DNA of 64,000 nt from Bradyrhizobium sp. (GCF_016219575.1 NZ_JACRMG010000009.1:62001-126000), one strand, 5' to 3'. Shown: positions 7,995 to 16,297, counted from the first letter of the stretch. The notes: generated by a model not told the origin, from the letters alone. Program-made: numbers and translations.

Positions 7995-9245
7995 TCAAAG
8001 ATCAATCCACTCGCCATCCTCGGCGAGCATGACGTTGTCAAATAACCCGGGAAACGCCTCCCTCCCAAAAGTGTGGATCGGAATCAGCCTGCCAGGGGCA
8101 ATCGCCGCAGCAAGTCGCTTGAGGTCCGGCACACTCGCATGACCGGACGTGTGGATGGTTTCAAAGGGGATGTTTCGTGTCTCGCATTCATTTTTCAACC
8201 GGGCGCCGGCGCCGTCCGCCAAATAGCCATCCCACTGCGACCAGATCACTCGTGCTCCCGAAAGAGCATCGGCGCGCTCCAGATCGCGCATCATCCAGCC
8301 GCGGAACAGCATGACCAATTGGCTGGCGTTATCCCTGATCTGTTCTGGCCAAACGCGGAACTCCCGATACCTGTCGACCAGGGATGCGATCCCGCTCCTG
8401 ACGAGCTGAATCCTCTGAGCCTGGGGTATGTGAACCGCAATGTTCGACCAGCCATGCTCCGGCTTCGGTATGGTGTCGTATCCGGTCGCTGACAAGACTT
8501 CCGCTGCATAGGCATCGACCAGCAATGTACGACCCGCTCGTTTCGCAGCACGATAGACGGTCACGACCCGGTCGATGTTCTGAGCTGAGCAAGCTACCAA
8601 AGCTATTCCGCTGGTCCGGTTGAAGCGATCCAGGAATTGCTGCTCAAGATCCTTCTCACTCGGGAACGCTTGGTCGATTGCGAGTCTACCAAGGCTCGAC
8701 CCCTCCATCAGCATTACATCGATCTCTCTGGGCGGGTTTCGGACAAGCCGTTCAAACAGGCCGCCTTTCCTGCCGTGCGCGCGGAGATCGCCCGAATAGA
8801 ACAGCCGCTTTGCGCCACCCTCAACTTCAAGGGCGTATGCGTCGAACCCTGAATGGTCCACGATATGTGGCGTTATCTTGAACGGTCCGATGGTCAGGGT
8901 CTTGTCCGATACGAGATACTGCGAAGCCTTCAAGGCGACGCCGCCCGGGATGAATGCGGCAGCCGCGCCCAATACGGCTTCCGCCGCGGTTCCCATGACG
9001 ACGGGAATAGCGCTGTTGGCCTTGGGCACGAGCCCCCAATGATCTCGGTGCCCATGCGAGAGGACGATTGCCAAAAGATCAGCAGAGCCCGATTCAAGCC
9101 CAACCACATCCGGGAGTCTGGCAACGGACAGGTCCGGCTCATTGAGAGGGAGTCCGAGGTCCAGCAGTATGCGTGCCCCCTCGCACTCGAGTTCGACGCA
9201 CGTGCCACCGATTTCCCGAGTGCCCCGATGTATTCTTAGTCGCAT
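7995..9245 (-). CDS. Beta-CASP metallo-beta-lactamase-fold hydrolase (RNase J-like)
   Basis: The protein has 416 residues. It has the MBL zinc motif H64-G-H66-R-D68-H69, followed by DHSG, YSGDLRAHGR and the beta-CASP signature HTSGHA, with a late histidine in IPIHTFG. These are the features of RNase J / CPSF73-type nucleic-acid hydrolases rather than small-molecule lactamases. It is shorter than RNase J (about 550) and lacks a clear C-terminal domain. I chose ATG 9243-9245 because AAGGTGG precedes it at good spacing; the TTG at 9281 would place that site inside the gene. It pairs with the downstream nuclease-like gene and is divergent from the phosphatase gene. Confidence 0.82.
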   Translation of the reverse strand: MRLRIHRGTREIGGTCVELECEGARILLDLGLPLNEPDLSVARLPDVVGLESGSADLLAIVLSHGHRDHWGLVPKANSAIPVVMGTAAEAVLGAAAAFIPGGVALKASQYLVSDKTLTIGPFKITPHIVDHSGFDAYALEVEGGAKRLFYSGDLRAHGRKGGLFERLVRNPPREIDVMLMEGSSLGRLAIDQAFPSEKDLEQQFLDRFNRTSGIALVACSAQNIDRVVTVYRAAKRAGRTLLVDAYAAEVLSATGYDTIPKPEHGWSNIAVHIPQAQRIQLVRSGIASLVDRYREFRVWPEQIRDNASQLVMLFRGWMMRDLERADALSGARVIWSQWDGYLADGAGARLKNECETRNIPFETIHTSGHASVPDLKRLAAAIAPGRLIPIHTFGREAFPGLFDNVMLAEDGEWIDL

Positions 9246-9308
9246 TCCGATCCACCTTGCTGGCCAACCTTCTATATTCAATCGAAGGCCTCAGAAATTT
9301 ACGCGTTA

Positions 9309-9320
9309 TGGAATATTCCA
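9309..9320. promoter_or_regulatory. 12-bp palindrome between divergent genes
   Basis: TGGAATATTCCA is a perfect palindrome in the 141-bp AT-richer region between the divergent RNase J-like gene (start 9245) and the phosphatase gene (start 9387). The position suits an operator controlling one or both sides. No matching regulator is encoded next to it. Confidence 0.3.
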
Positions 9321-9386
9321 AGGAAATATTTAGATCTGGCGAATCGGGGTGACCATGTCCACCTAGCAGGACAATCGGAGAACCGA

Positions 9387-10097
9387 ATGCCAAGGCGTCT
9401 TACTTTCGCAATAGGCGACATCCACGGGTGCTTTGACGAACTCAGGTCTCTCCTCGATTCTTGCCGGAAGAGTGCAGGCGATGTCGAGTACGACCTGGTT
9501 CTGCTGGGCGATTATGTCGATCGAGGGCCCGCATCACACGAAGTCGTCGACTACATTTTGCGCGAGCAGACCGAGGGCCGATTGCCGCTCCGTTGCTTGC
9601 GTGGAAATCACGATTTCATGCTTTGGCGAGCTGCAGATCGCTCTCGCACCGATGCTGATCTCATGCAGTGGTGGGCGAACGGCGGCGAAGCAACATTGGA
9701 TTCTTACGGAGTCGGAGATCCCTCGGACCTGCCTGCCGATCATCTACAGTGGTTGAGATCGCTGCCCGTTTTTCTGCATGAGAACGACAGGTTCTTCGTC
9801 CATGCCGGGGTACGTCCAGGAGTGTCTCTCCATGCTCAATCCGAACACGACATGCTTTGGATGCGCGAGCCGTTCTTGTCTTCAGAGCTCTGGCACGGTG
9901 CTCTCATTGTGCATGGCCATACACCAACAAATCACGGCGCGCCTGATGCGAGAGCCAACCGGGTAAACCTTGATACCGGGGCATGCTTCGGTCGTCCCTT
10001 GACCGCGGCAGCGTTCGGTCCCGACAAATTGAGTCCTCTGTTCTATCTGAACAGCGATGGCCTGAGGTTCATGCTGCCGGCTGCCGCCAGTCGCTAG
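9387..10097 (+). CDS. PPP-family metallophosphatase (Ser/Thr phosphatase or diadenosine-polyphosphatase type)
   Basis: The 236-residue protein has every metal-binding block of the PPP superfamily in order: GDIHG (10-14), GDYVDRG, RGNHD, FVHAG and HGHTP. The length and the bacterial-type spacing match the PrpE/ApaH-like single-domain phosphatases that act on phosphoproteins, dinucleoside polyphosphates or RNA caps. ATG 9387 begins MPRRLTF and is preceded by an AATCGGAGAA stretch. It ends 12 bp before the stop of the convergent DUF2336 gene. It is divergent from the two-nuclease unit and may share its control region. The substrate is unknown. Confidence 0.88.
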   Translation: MPRRLTFAIGDIHGCFDELRSLLDSCRKSAGDVEYDLVLLGDYVDRGPASHEVVDYILREQTEGRLPLRCLRGNHDFMLWRAADRSRTDADLMQWWANGGEATLDSYGVGDPSDLPADHLQWLRSLPVFLHENDRFFVHAGVRPGVSLHAQSEHDMLWMREPFLSSELWHGALIVHGHTPTNHGAPDARANRVNLDTGACFGRPLTAAAFGPDKLSPLFYLNSDGLRFMLPAAASR

Positions 10098-10109
10098 CGC
10101 AGGCGAAGC

Positions 10110-11222
10110 TCAAGCCGCCGGCACGTTCTGCTGCTGCATGCGGTGGAAGCGCAGCACCTGCTGGGCGGTCGAGGGCCGCAGCCGCTCATAGGTCGCCTTG
10201 CAGACCTGCAGGTCGGTCGGATCGCCGCCGCCGGCGAGATCGTCGCGCAGATTGATGATCGCCTTCACGGTCGACCACGACAGCCCCGCGACCTTGGCGA
10301 GGATCATCACGCCCTCGGCGCGGGTCTCGATCATCATGTTCTCGGCGATGGCGACCGGCACATTGGCCATCGCCGCGATCGAGGCATTGGTTTCGTCGAA
10401 CTTGCCGGATTCCGCGAAGGCGGCGACCTGGAATTCGTCGAGCCGTCCGTCGTCGAACAGCGACTTGACCAGGGCATGCGCAATCGCCGTCTGCTCGGTG
10501 AGGGCGGATTTGGCGGAGCGCGCGCGGCGCGTGGCTTCCTTGACCGCGCCGGACACCTGTTTGGCCTGCCTGGGATTGGCCGACTCCAGCCGCTCCCGGA
10601 CGGCGTCGGAGGCCTTCGCCACCAGCTTCAGATAGAGGTGCCGCGGGATGGTCGGGCGCAGGGCGACGCAGGTGGCGAGATCGTCGTCGTGCTCGGCGCG
10701 ATTGACCAGCCGGGTAAATCCGCGCTCGGTGAACTCGGCGCCGGGATTGTTGACGGTGTTCTGCACCACCTCGTCATTGCCGCGCAGCACCAGCACGTCG
10801 GTGACCGCGCCGGAGAGCTGTTTGCGGTTGGAGATCGCCATCAGATGCGCCTGGCTCTTGTTGCGCGCCGCCTCGATCAGGGTGTCGTCATCGAGCCGGC
10901 TGGACTGCGTCAGCACCGGGCCCGCCACCTCGATGACGTCGTCGAAGGCAAGCGCCCTGATCGTCAGCGGCGGCGCGGTGTCGACCGGGGCCAGGCGATT
11001 GGCGAGCAGCGCCTTGGCCGAGGTCTCGATGTGCAGCATCAGGCACTGGAACACGTCGTCGAACAGGCCGATCTGCTCGTCGGAATAGTCCACCGCATTG
11101 TCGAGAAAGAGGTCGGTTACCCGGCGCAACGCCTCGACGCGGCGCGCGACGGTGCCGTGGGCGAGGGTGGCCTGCAATTCATCCAGCAGGCTCTCGGGGG
11201 ACTTCACGGACTTTGAACTCAT
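10110..11222 (-). CDS. DUF2336 domain protein
   Basis: The 370-residue, all-helical protein is an alphaproteobacterial DUF2336 protein. The repeated short helical pattern (TRLVNRAEHDDDLATCVALRP, for example) recalls HEAT-like repeats, and there is no signal peptide or membrane span. The function of the family is not established. A second DUF2336 protein is encoded at 43935-44912 in this window. ATG 11220-11222 gives MSSKSVKSPE. It is followed on the same strand, across 59 bp, by nothing that overlaps; the diguanylate cyclase gene lies upstream and is likely a separate unit. Confidence 0.85.
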   Translation of the reverse strand: MSSKSVKSPESLLDELQATLAHGTVARRVEALRRVTDLFLDNAVDYSDEQIGLFDDVFQCLMLHIETSAKALLANRLAPVDTAPPLTIRALAFDDVIEVAGPVLTQSSRLDDDTLIEAARNKSQAHLMAISNRKQLSGAVTDVLVLRGNDEVVQNTVNNPGAEFTERGFTRLVNRAEHDDDLATCVALRPTIPRHLYLKLVAKASDAVRERLESANPRQAKQVSGAVKEATRRARSAKSALTEQTAIAHALVKSLFDDGRLDEFQVAAFAESGKFDETNASIAAMANVPVAIAENMMIETRAEGVMILAKVAGLSWSTVKAIINLRDDLAGGGDPTDLQVCKATYERLRPSTAQQVLRFHRMQQQNVPAA

Positions 11223-11281
11223 GACTCTATCCTGGAGCGTTGGCCGGCGGCGGATTCTCCGCAGCCGGTAGCAAAATTCGA

Positions 11282-12430
11282 TCAGGCTTGCGCGATGCGG
11301 TTGCGTCCCTGCGCCTTGGCTGCGTAGAGCGCGCTGTCGGCGCGCGCGAGGAAGCTGTCAGTGGTCTCGTCCGTCCTCAGCGTGGCGACGCCCGCCGAGA
11401 GCGTCACCTTCATGCCCGGCGAGAAGGCGCTCCAGTCGAGATCGGCGACGATGGCGCGCAGCCGGTCCATGGCCCGCGTGGCGCCGTCGTTCGGCATGTC
11501 CGGCAGCACCAGCAAAAATTCCTCGCCGCCGTAGCGGCCGAAGCGGTCGACGCTGCGGATGTTGGCGAACATGGTGATGGCGAAGGTGCGCAACACCTCG
11601 TCGCCGGTCGGATGGCCATAGGTGTCGTTGACGCGCTTGAAATGATCGAGATCGATCAGCGCGACCGAGCAGGGCGAGCCGTTGCGCGCCGAGCGGGCGA
11701 TCTCCTCGTCCAGCATGCGCATGATGCAGCGGCGGTTGAACGAGCCGGTCAGCTCGTCGAGCTCGGCGAGTTCCTCGATGCGCTTGTAGGCTTCCTTCAG
11801 CTTCAGCCCGCTCTGGTACAGCGACGCCTTCATCGCGCTGGAGAAGATGCCGAGGAACATGCAGCGGCCGATGGTGAGCGTGAACACCAGCATGGTGGCG
11901 AAGCGCTCGACATGACTGCCATGCGGCATCGCCACCGGCTTGTCGGTCAGCAGGAACAGGCCGGCGAGCCCGAGTGCCATCGCGGTCCAGATGATGGCGG
12001 TCTGGATCGGTGTCGAACGCAGCGAGGCGAAGCTGAACACCGTGAACAGCGAGCACAGGAACAGCACGCCGACCTGCGGTGCGATGTAGGTGAAGACCAC
12101 CATGACCATCATGTTCGCGGCCGACTGCGGCGCGACCATGTAGTGATCCCTGAAGCGCTCGTTGATGCCGGTCTCCGAGAAGAGGATCGCCAGTCCCATG
12201 AGCGCCAGCCCGCAGAGGGCATAGATCGGTCCGAGCCAGAGGGGCACGGTACCGGCCTGGGCGTAGATCAGCAGAATGCCGGCATCGATGACGTAACTGA
12301 CGCCGATCATGCCCTGGATCTGGCGGCGTTGCTTCGCCCGGCGCGCCAGCGCCTCCGTCGAAAGACGGGAGCCGGCGGCCTCGCCCTCGGCGGCGATCGG
12401 ATTCAGGAAGGATGGCGCAGCAGTGCCCAT
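11282..12430 (-). CDS. Membrane diguanylate cyclase (GGDEF)
   Basis: The 382-residue protein has about six membrane spans (residues 45-200), a linker helix, and a complete GGDEF domain. DELTGSFNRR, DLDHFKRVNDTYGH and the active-site RYGGEEF are all intact. The product-binding inhibitory I-site RxxD is present as RSVD, five residues before GGEEF, so feedback inhibition by c-di-GMP is expected. No EAL domain is attached. It converts GTP to c-di-GMP at the inner membrane in response to an unknown signal sensed by the membrane region. Confidence 0.93.
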   Translation of the reverse strand: MGTAAPSFLNPIAAEGEAAGSRLSTEALARRAKQRRQIQGMIGVSYVIDAGILLIYAQAGTVPLWLGPIYALCGLALMGLAILFSETGINERFRDHYMVAPQSAANMMVMVVFTYIAPQVGVLFLCSLFTVFSFASLRSTPIQTAIIWTAMALGLAGLFLLTDKPVAMPHGSHVERFATMLVFTLTIGRCMFLGIFSSAMKASLYQSGLKLKEAYKRIEELAELDELTGSFNRRCIMRMLDEEIARSARNGSPCSVALIDLDHFKRVNDTYGHPTGDEVLRTFAITMFANIRSVDRFGRYGGEEFLLVLPDMPNDGATRAMDRLRAIVADLDWSAFSPGMKVTLSAGVATLRTDETTDSFLARADSALYAAKAQGRNRIAQA

Positions 12431-12847
12431 GGTCTCGCCGCCGGATGGAACCTGCGGAAAAATCTACGTGGGAAAGCCTTTAGGTTTGGTATCTTTGGGG
12501 TCCGCCTTGCTCCGTCAAAACCCGGGCATTCCTGTTGTTTTTCAAAGGAAATTGGCTGCGGCCACGCGCCGCGCCACGAGTTGGCGGGACGGCGGCACCA
12601 AGGCTGTGCGGCTACTGTCCTGGCGGCCAAGGCTTGGTATGGTCGCGCCGGGTGCGGGGTGAAGGCGTAAGAGTAATATGATACCGAAAATTGGAGCGTG
12701 TGGGATACCAGCGCATGGGCGGAATTTTGCCGGCCTTTTGTGGGGTACGTCACATATGCATTTTCGGAGTTGCGATAATTTGAAGAATCTTGGCTCCTCC
12801 TTCGAACCACAGCCCATTTCCACCCGACCAAACCTGCGAGACGGCAA
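12431..12847. other. Divergent intergenic region, 417 bp
   Basis: This separates the diguanylate cyclase start (12430, minus) from the sigma-factor start (12848, plus). It must hold the promoters for both, but I found no convincing -35/-10 pair, palindrome or repeat. A GGAATT at 12721 and a downstream CGTC are spaced too widely (22 bp) to be called an ECF promoter. I see no coding potential on either strand. Confidence 0.5.
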
Positions 12848-13417
12848 TTGAGCGCGACACAGGCGGCTACGGACGACGTCCTTATCGCCCGGATCGCTCA
12901 AGGCGACCGGCTCGCCATGCAGGTGCTGTACGGACGGCACCATGTCAGGGTGTTCCGTTTCGGGCTTCGGCTCGTGCGGGATGAGCAGATTGCGGAAGAC
13001 CTCATCAGCGAGGTGTTTCTCGATGTGTGGCGGCAGGCCGGAAAGTTCGAAGGCCGATCCGCCGTCTCGACCTGGCTCCTGGCGATTACCCGGTTCAAGG
13101 CCCTGTCTGCGCTCCGGCGCAGGAAGGACGCTGAACTGGACGACGAGGCGGCCAACGCGATCGAGGATAGTTCAGACAACCCCGAAGTGTCGGTCCAGAA
13201 GAAGGATACGAGTGAAGCGTTGCGGAAATGCCTGACGGCATTGACCGCCGAGCACCGGGAAATCGTCGATCTCGTCTACTACCACGAGAAGTCCGTGGAA
13301 GAGGTGGCCCAGATCGTCGGCATTCCCGAGAACACCGTGAAGACGCGCCTGTTCTACGCGCGCAAGAAACTGGCCGAGTTGCTGAAAGCAGCCGGAATTG
13401 AACGAGGCTGGCCATGA
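12848..13417 (+). CDS. ECF RNA polymerase sigma factor
   Basis: The 189-residue protein has sigma-2 (DEQIAEDLISEVFLDVWRQ and STWLLAITRFKAL) and sigma-4 (CLTALTAEHREIVDLVYY, then the recognition helix in IVGIPENTVKTRLF). The start is TTG 12848, since the only later in-frame ATG would remove half of the first helix; GAGACGG just upstream could be its ribosome site. It overlaps the anti-sigma gene by 4 bp (ATGA-type coupling). It is the first gene of a sigma / anti-sigma / subtilase operon. Confidence 0.92.
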   Translation: MSATQAATDDVLIARIAQGDRLAMQVLYGRHHVRVFRFGLRLVRDEQIAEDLISEVFLDVWRQAGKFEGRSAVSTWLLAITRFKALSALRRRKDAELDDEAANAIEDSSDNPEVSVQKKDTSEALRKCLTALTAEHREIVDLVYYHEKSVEEVAQIVGIPENTVKTRLFYARKKLAELLKAAGIERGWP

Positions 13418-14115
13418 TGGCGATGAGCAAAAAGATGCTGGACGAGCCCGGCGAGATCGAGATGCTGCTGCCGTGGCATGCTGCCGGCACGTTGAACGCG
13501 CGTGACGCGCGCCGCGTCGAGGATGCGCTCGCCCGCGATCCCGAACTGGCCAGGCAATATGCCGTGATCCGCGAGGAGTATGCGGAAACCATTCACCTCA
13601 ACGAGAGCCTGGGCGCGCCTTCCGTGCGCGCCATGCAGAAGCTGTTTGCGGCGATCGATGGAGAGCCCGTGCGCAAGCCGTCGCCTGCCTCCCGCATCTC
13701 CGCCGGCGTCGCGCAGTTCTTCGCCTCCCTTTCGCCGCGCACCCTGGCCTGGTCGGCCACGGCTGCTGCGTTCGCGCTGCTGCTGCAAGCCGGCGTGATC
13801 GGCACCGTGCTGTTCAAGGGCCAGACCTACCAGACCGCCTCGCTGAGCATCAACGAGAAGCCCGCCGCCACGATGACCCGCGAGCTCTCGGCAGGCGGCA
13901 CGCCGCCGCGCGCGCTGGTGCGCTTTGCGCCCGACGCCAGGATGGCCGACATCAACACGCTGCTCGACAATTATCAGGCCACCGTCCTCGGCGGCGCCAA
14001 CGGGCTGTTCCGCCTGCAATTCGGCGGCAAGTCGATGAGCAAGGACGAGGTCGCCGGCCTGATGAGCAAGCTGCGCGGCGAGAAGATCGTCAGCCTCGCC
14101 GAATCCGCGCCGTAA
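13414..14115 (+). CDS. Single-span anti-sigma factor with propeptide-like periplasmic domain
   Basis: The 233-residue protein has a cytosolic N-terminal anti-sigma helix bundle (about 10-60, WHAAGTLNARDARRVEDAL) without the zinc-binding HxxxCxxC. A membrane span at about 110-134 and a periplasmic tail of about 100 residues follow. The tail (165-231) has the pattern ALVRF...ADINTLLDNY.ATV...GLFRLQF...V, the hydrophobic rhythm of subtilase propeptides / I9-like domains. The prodomain of the adjacent subtilase shows the same rhythm. The gene overlaps the sigma gene and lies 42 bp before the subtilase. It presumably sequesters the sigma factor until its periplasmic part is cleaved. Confidence 0.85.
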   Translation: MMAMSKKMLDEPGEIEMLLPWHAAGTLNARDARRVEDALARDPELARQYAVIREEYAETIHLNESLGAPSVRAMQKLFAAIDGEPVRKPSPASRISAGVAQFFASLSPRTLAWSATAAAFALLLQAGVIGTVLFKGQTYQTASLSINEKPAATMTRELSAGGTPPRALVRFAPDARMADINTLLDNYQATVLGGANGLFRLQFGGKSMSKDEVAGLMSKLRGEKIVSLAESAP

Positions 14116-14157
14116 GGTCTTCGTCGCGGCTGCGAGCTCGCGCAATGCCGAGGTCTC

Positions 14158-15867
14158 ATGATTGCTAGAGTGATCAAGCGCCGGATGCAGGCAGGTTGCG
14201 CCGCAGTCGCGCTGATCGCGGCGGCCGTGCCGCTGGCATGGCTCGACATGCCGCAGGCGTCCGCACAGGCGATGATGCGCCCCAACCTCAACATCGCGCC
14301 GCGCATCCCGACCATCAATCCGACCGTCACGCCGCGGGTCGACACCAATGTCGCCGCCCGCCCCAACATGGTGACCGGCGTGGACCGCGCGACGCCGCAT
14401 GTCACGCCGACCACCACCCCGATCATGCGCACGCGCGTCAATCCGAACTCGACGATGCCCTATGCGCGGTATTCGCCGAACCTCTATCCGGCCTGCGACG
14501 CCGCCAATCGCGATGCCGCCGGCGCTTGCCAGGGCACGCCCTCCGCTTCCGGCGGCGAGGGCAACGGCGGCAAGTCGGCGAAGGGCAAAGGCAAGGGCAA
14601 GGGCCCGAATTCCCCGGTCGCAACCGTCTCGCTCAACTTCCCCAACGAACTGGTGGCCGAGATCGACGGCTCGATGTCGGAGGAGCAGGTGCGTGCGCTG
14701 GCGCAGCGTTACGGCATGGTGCTGGTCGAGTCGCAGAATCTCCCGCTGATCGGCGCCACCATCGGCCTGTTCCGCATCACCAACGGCCGCCTGCTCGATG
14801 CCGCGCGCCGCGACTTCGCCACTCACGGCAGCGTGCGCGGGGTGCAGTTCAACATGCGCTATTGGCTGCAGGAAAAGCCGCTCGGCGAGGGCGACCCGGC
14901 GCAATATGCGGTGTCGAAGCTCAAGCTGCCGCAGGCGCACAGGCTGGCGCATGGCATGAACGTGACGATCGCCGTGATCGACTCCGGCATCGACGCCGGC
15001 CATCCCGAGCTCGCCAATTCGATTTCCGACAATTTCGACGCGCTCGGCAGCAAGGAGGGTGCGCACGTCCACGGCACCGGCATCGCCGGCGCGATTGCGG
15101 CCCATGGCCGGCTGATGGGCAGCGCGCCGGAAGCGCGCATCATCGCCATCCGCGCCTTCGGCAGTGCGCCCGGCGGCGCCGAGAGCTCGTCCTATGTCAT
15201 CATCAAGGCCCTCAACTACGCCGTGCTGCACGGCGCGCAGATCATCAACATGAGCTTTGCCGGGCCGAAGGATCTGCTGATCGAGCGCGGCATCGCCGCG
15301 ACCGCCGCGCGCGACGTGGTGCTGGTGGCGGCCGCCGGCAATGCCGGGCCGAAATCGCCGCCGCTGTTTCCCGCTGCCAATCCCAACGTGATCGCGGTCA
15401 GCGGCACCGACGCGCAGGACCGGCTGTTCGCCGCGTCGAACCGCGGCGTCCATATCGCGCTCGCGGCGCCCGGCACCGACATCTTCCTGCCGGCGCCGGA
15501 CCAGAAATACCAGATGACTTCGGGCACCTCGTTCTCGGCGGCATACGTGTCCGGCATCGCGGCGCTCCTGCTCGAGCGCAACCCCGCATTGAAGCCGAGC
15601 GAAGTGCGCGCGATCCTCACCGCGACGGCCCGCGACCTCGGCGTGCCCGGCAGGGATGAGCTGTTCGGCTATGGGCAGGCGGATGCGTTTGCGGCGACCA
15701 CGGCTGCGACGGCCGCGCCGTCGGTTCCGGTCGCCACGGCGCCGCGGAAGCCCGGCGAGCCGGCCGACAATGACGTTTCCGTGAGCCGGGAGCTGAAAGT
15801 ACCGTCGGCGGCAATGGCATCGGACAAGTCCGCTTCCGACGAGCCAAATCGGCCGGCTGCGCAGTAG
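14158..15867 (+). CDS. Secreted subtilisin-like serine protease (S8)
   Basis: The 569-residue protein begins with a signal peptide (about 1-38, ending ASAQA). A long Pro/Thr-rich, then Gly/Lys-rich, disordered region (40-150), a propeptide-like domain (about 155-238) and the S8 catalytic domain (about 245-510) follow. Catalytic D275 (VIDSG), H305 (HGTG), oxyanion N395 (AAAGNAG) and S458 (SGTSFSAAY) are all present, so it should be active in the periplasm or outside. The last 55 residues are low-complexity. It is third in the sigma/anti-sigma operon and is a natural candidate to cleave, or be controlled by, the anti-sigma tail. Confidence 0.94.
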   Translation: MIARVIKRRMQAGCAAVALIAAAVPLAWLDMPQASAQAMMRPNLNIAPRIPTINPTVTPRVDTNVAARPNMVTGVDRATPHVTPTTTPIMRTRVNPNSTMPYARYSPNLYPACDAANRDAAGACQGTPSASGGEGNGGKSAKGKGKGKGPNSPVATVSLNFPNELVAEIDGSMSEEQVRALAQRYGMVLVESQNLPLIGATIGLFRITNGRLLDAARRDFATHGSVRGVQFNMRYWLQEKPLGEGDPAQYAVSKLKLPQAHRLAHGMNVTIAVIDSGIDAGHPELANSISDNFDALGSKEGAHVHGTGIAGAIAAHGRLMGSAPEARIIAIRAFGSAPGGAESSSYVIIKALNYAVLHGAQIINMSFAGPKDLLIERGIAATAARDVVLVAAAGNAGPKSPPLFPAANPNVIAVSGTDAQDRLFAASNRGVHIALAAPGTDIFLPAPDQKYQMTSGTSFSAAYVSGIAALLLERNPALKPSEVRAILTATARDLGVPGRDELFGYGQADAFAATTAATAAPSVPVATAPRKPGEPADNDVSVSRELKVPSAAMASDKSASDEPNRPAAQ

Positions 15868-15919
15868 TTTTCGGCCGAAAACCCGCTTCCAGAAACAGTT
15901 AAAAAAAACGCGCCGCGCT

Positions 15920-15948
15920 TTGAACGTCCGGCGAGCCCGCGCGACTAA
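15920..15948 (+). promoter_or_regulatory. Candidate sigma-70-like promoter for a small RNA
   Basis: TTGAAC (15920-15925) and GACTAA (15943-15948) are separated by 17 bp and precede a 110-nt non-coding stretch that ends in a strong terminator. The -10 match is weak, so the call rests mainly on geometry and the terminator. Confidence 0.35.
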
Positions 15949-15954
15949 TTGGGC

Positions 15955-16067
15955 GTGGGAGCGGTTATCCCTCCCCATTGGCTGTATTCGGCGCGAGCGC
16001 CCATCCACCCCAAGCGCCCATATGGCTTTGACCCGTCCGGTTGTCCCCCCGGACGGGTCTTTTCTTT
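15955..16067 (+). ncRNA. Candidate small RNA of about 112 nt
   Basis: The segment lies between the subtilase stop and the TIGR03809 gene and has no convincing reading frame. It begins about 7 bases after a plausible -10 element, can form a GGGAG/CTCCC helix near its 5' end and a GGCG-CGAG-CGCC hairpin in the middle, and ends in an 11-bp GC-rich stem followed by TTTTCTTTT. A single-stranded pyrimidine stretch, TCCCTCCCC, could pair with Shine-Dalgarno regions in the manner of Rhizobiales anti-SD sRNAs. It could instead be the trailer of the subtilase mRNA, 90-200 nt after its stop. Confidence 0.45.
16030..16067 (+). terminator. Strong Rho-independent terminator
   Basis: GACCCGTCCGG (16030-16040) and its exact complement (16049-16059) form an 11-bp stem with an 8-nt loop, followed directly by TTTTCTTTT. 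The T-tract lies on the plus strand, so it ends plus-strand transcription, either of the sigma/anti-sigma/subtilase operon or of the candidate small RNA. Confidence 0.88.
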
Positions 16068-16297
16068 TCGGCACGCTTTCAAAAAAGTCCGGGGAAAGTG
16101 CCGGGTGGATGTGCTGCAATGCCGACATGCCGGCGCGCCGCTTGACGGGGCATGTTGCAGAAAAGCCGCGCATTCCCGGCGCGCGCGATCAGGCCGAGCA
16201 TCGCTTGCTGGACAACGGGAAAGTTTTCCACAGAATATCCCTGTCACTGATTCGGTTCGTTGCGTCTCGCGTCCGTTTCCCTCTTACGGGCAATTTG

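Noticed and set aside
11240..12670. Plus-strand open frame of 476 codons opposite the diguanylate cyclase
   Set aside because: It is antisense to a complete GGDEF protein and has no recognisable protein features.
12721..12752. GGAATT and CGTC as an ECF promoter before the 12848 sigma gene
   Set aside because: The spacing is 22 bp, against 15-17 for known ECF promoters.
13354..16173. Long minus-strand open frame of 939 codons across the sigma/anti-sigma/subtilase operon
   Set aside because: It is antisense to three well-supported genes and has the Arg/Gly/Ala-rich, domain-free composition of a GC-rich shadow frame.
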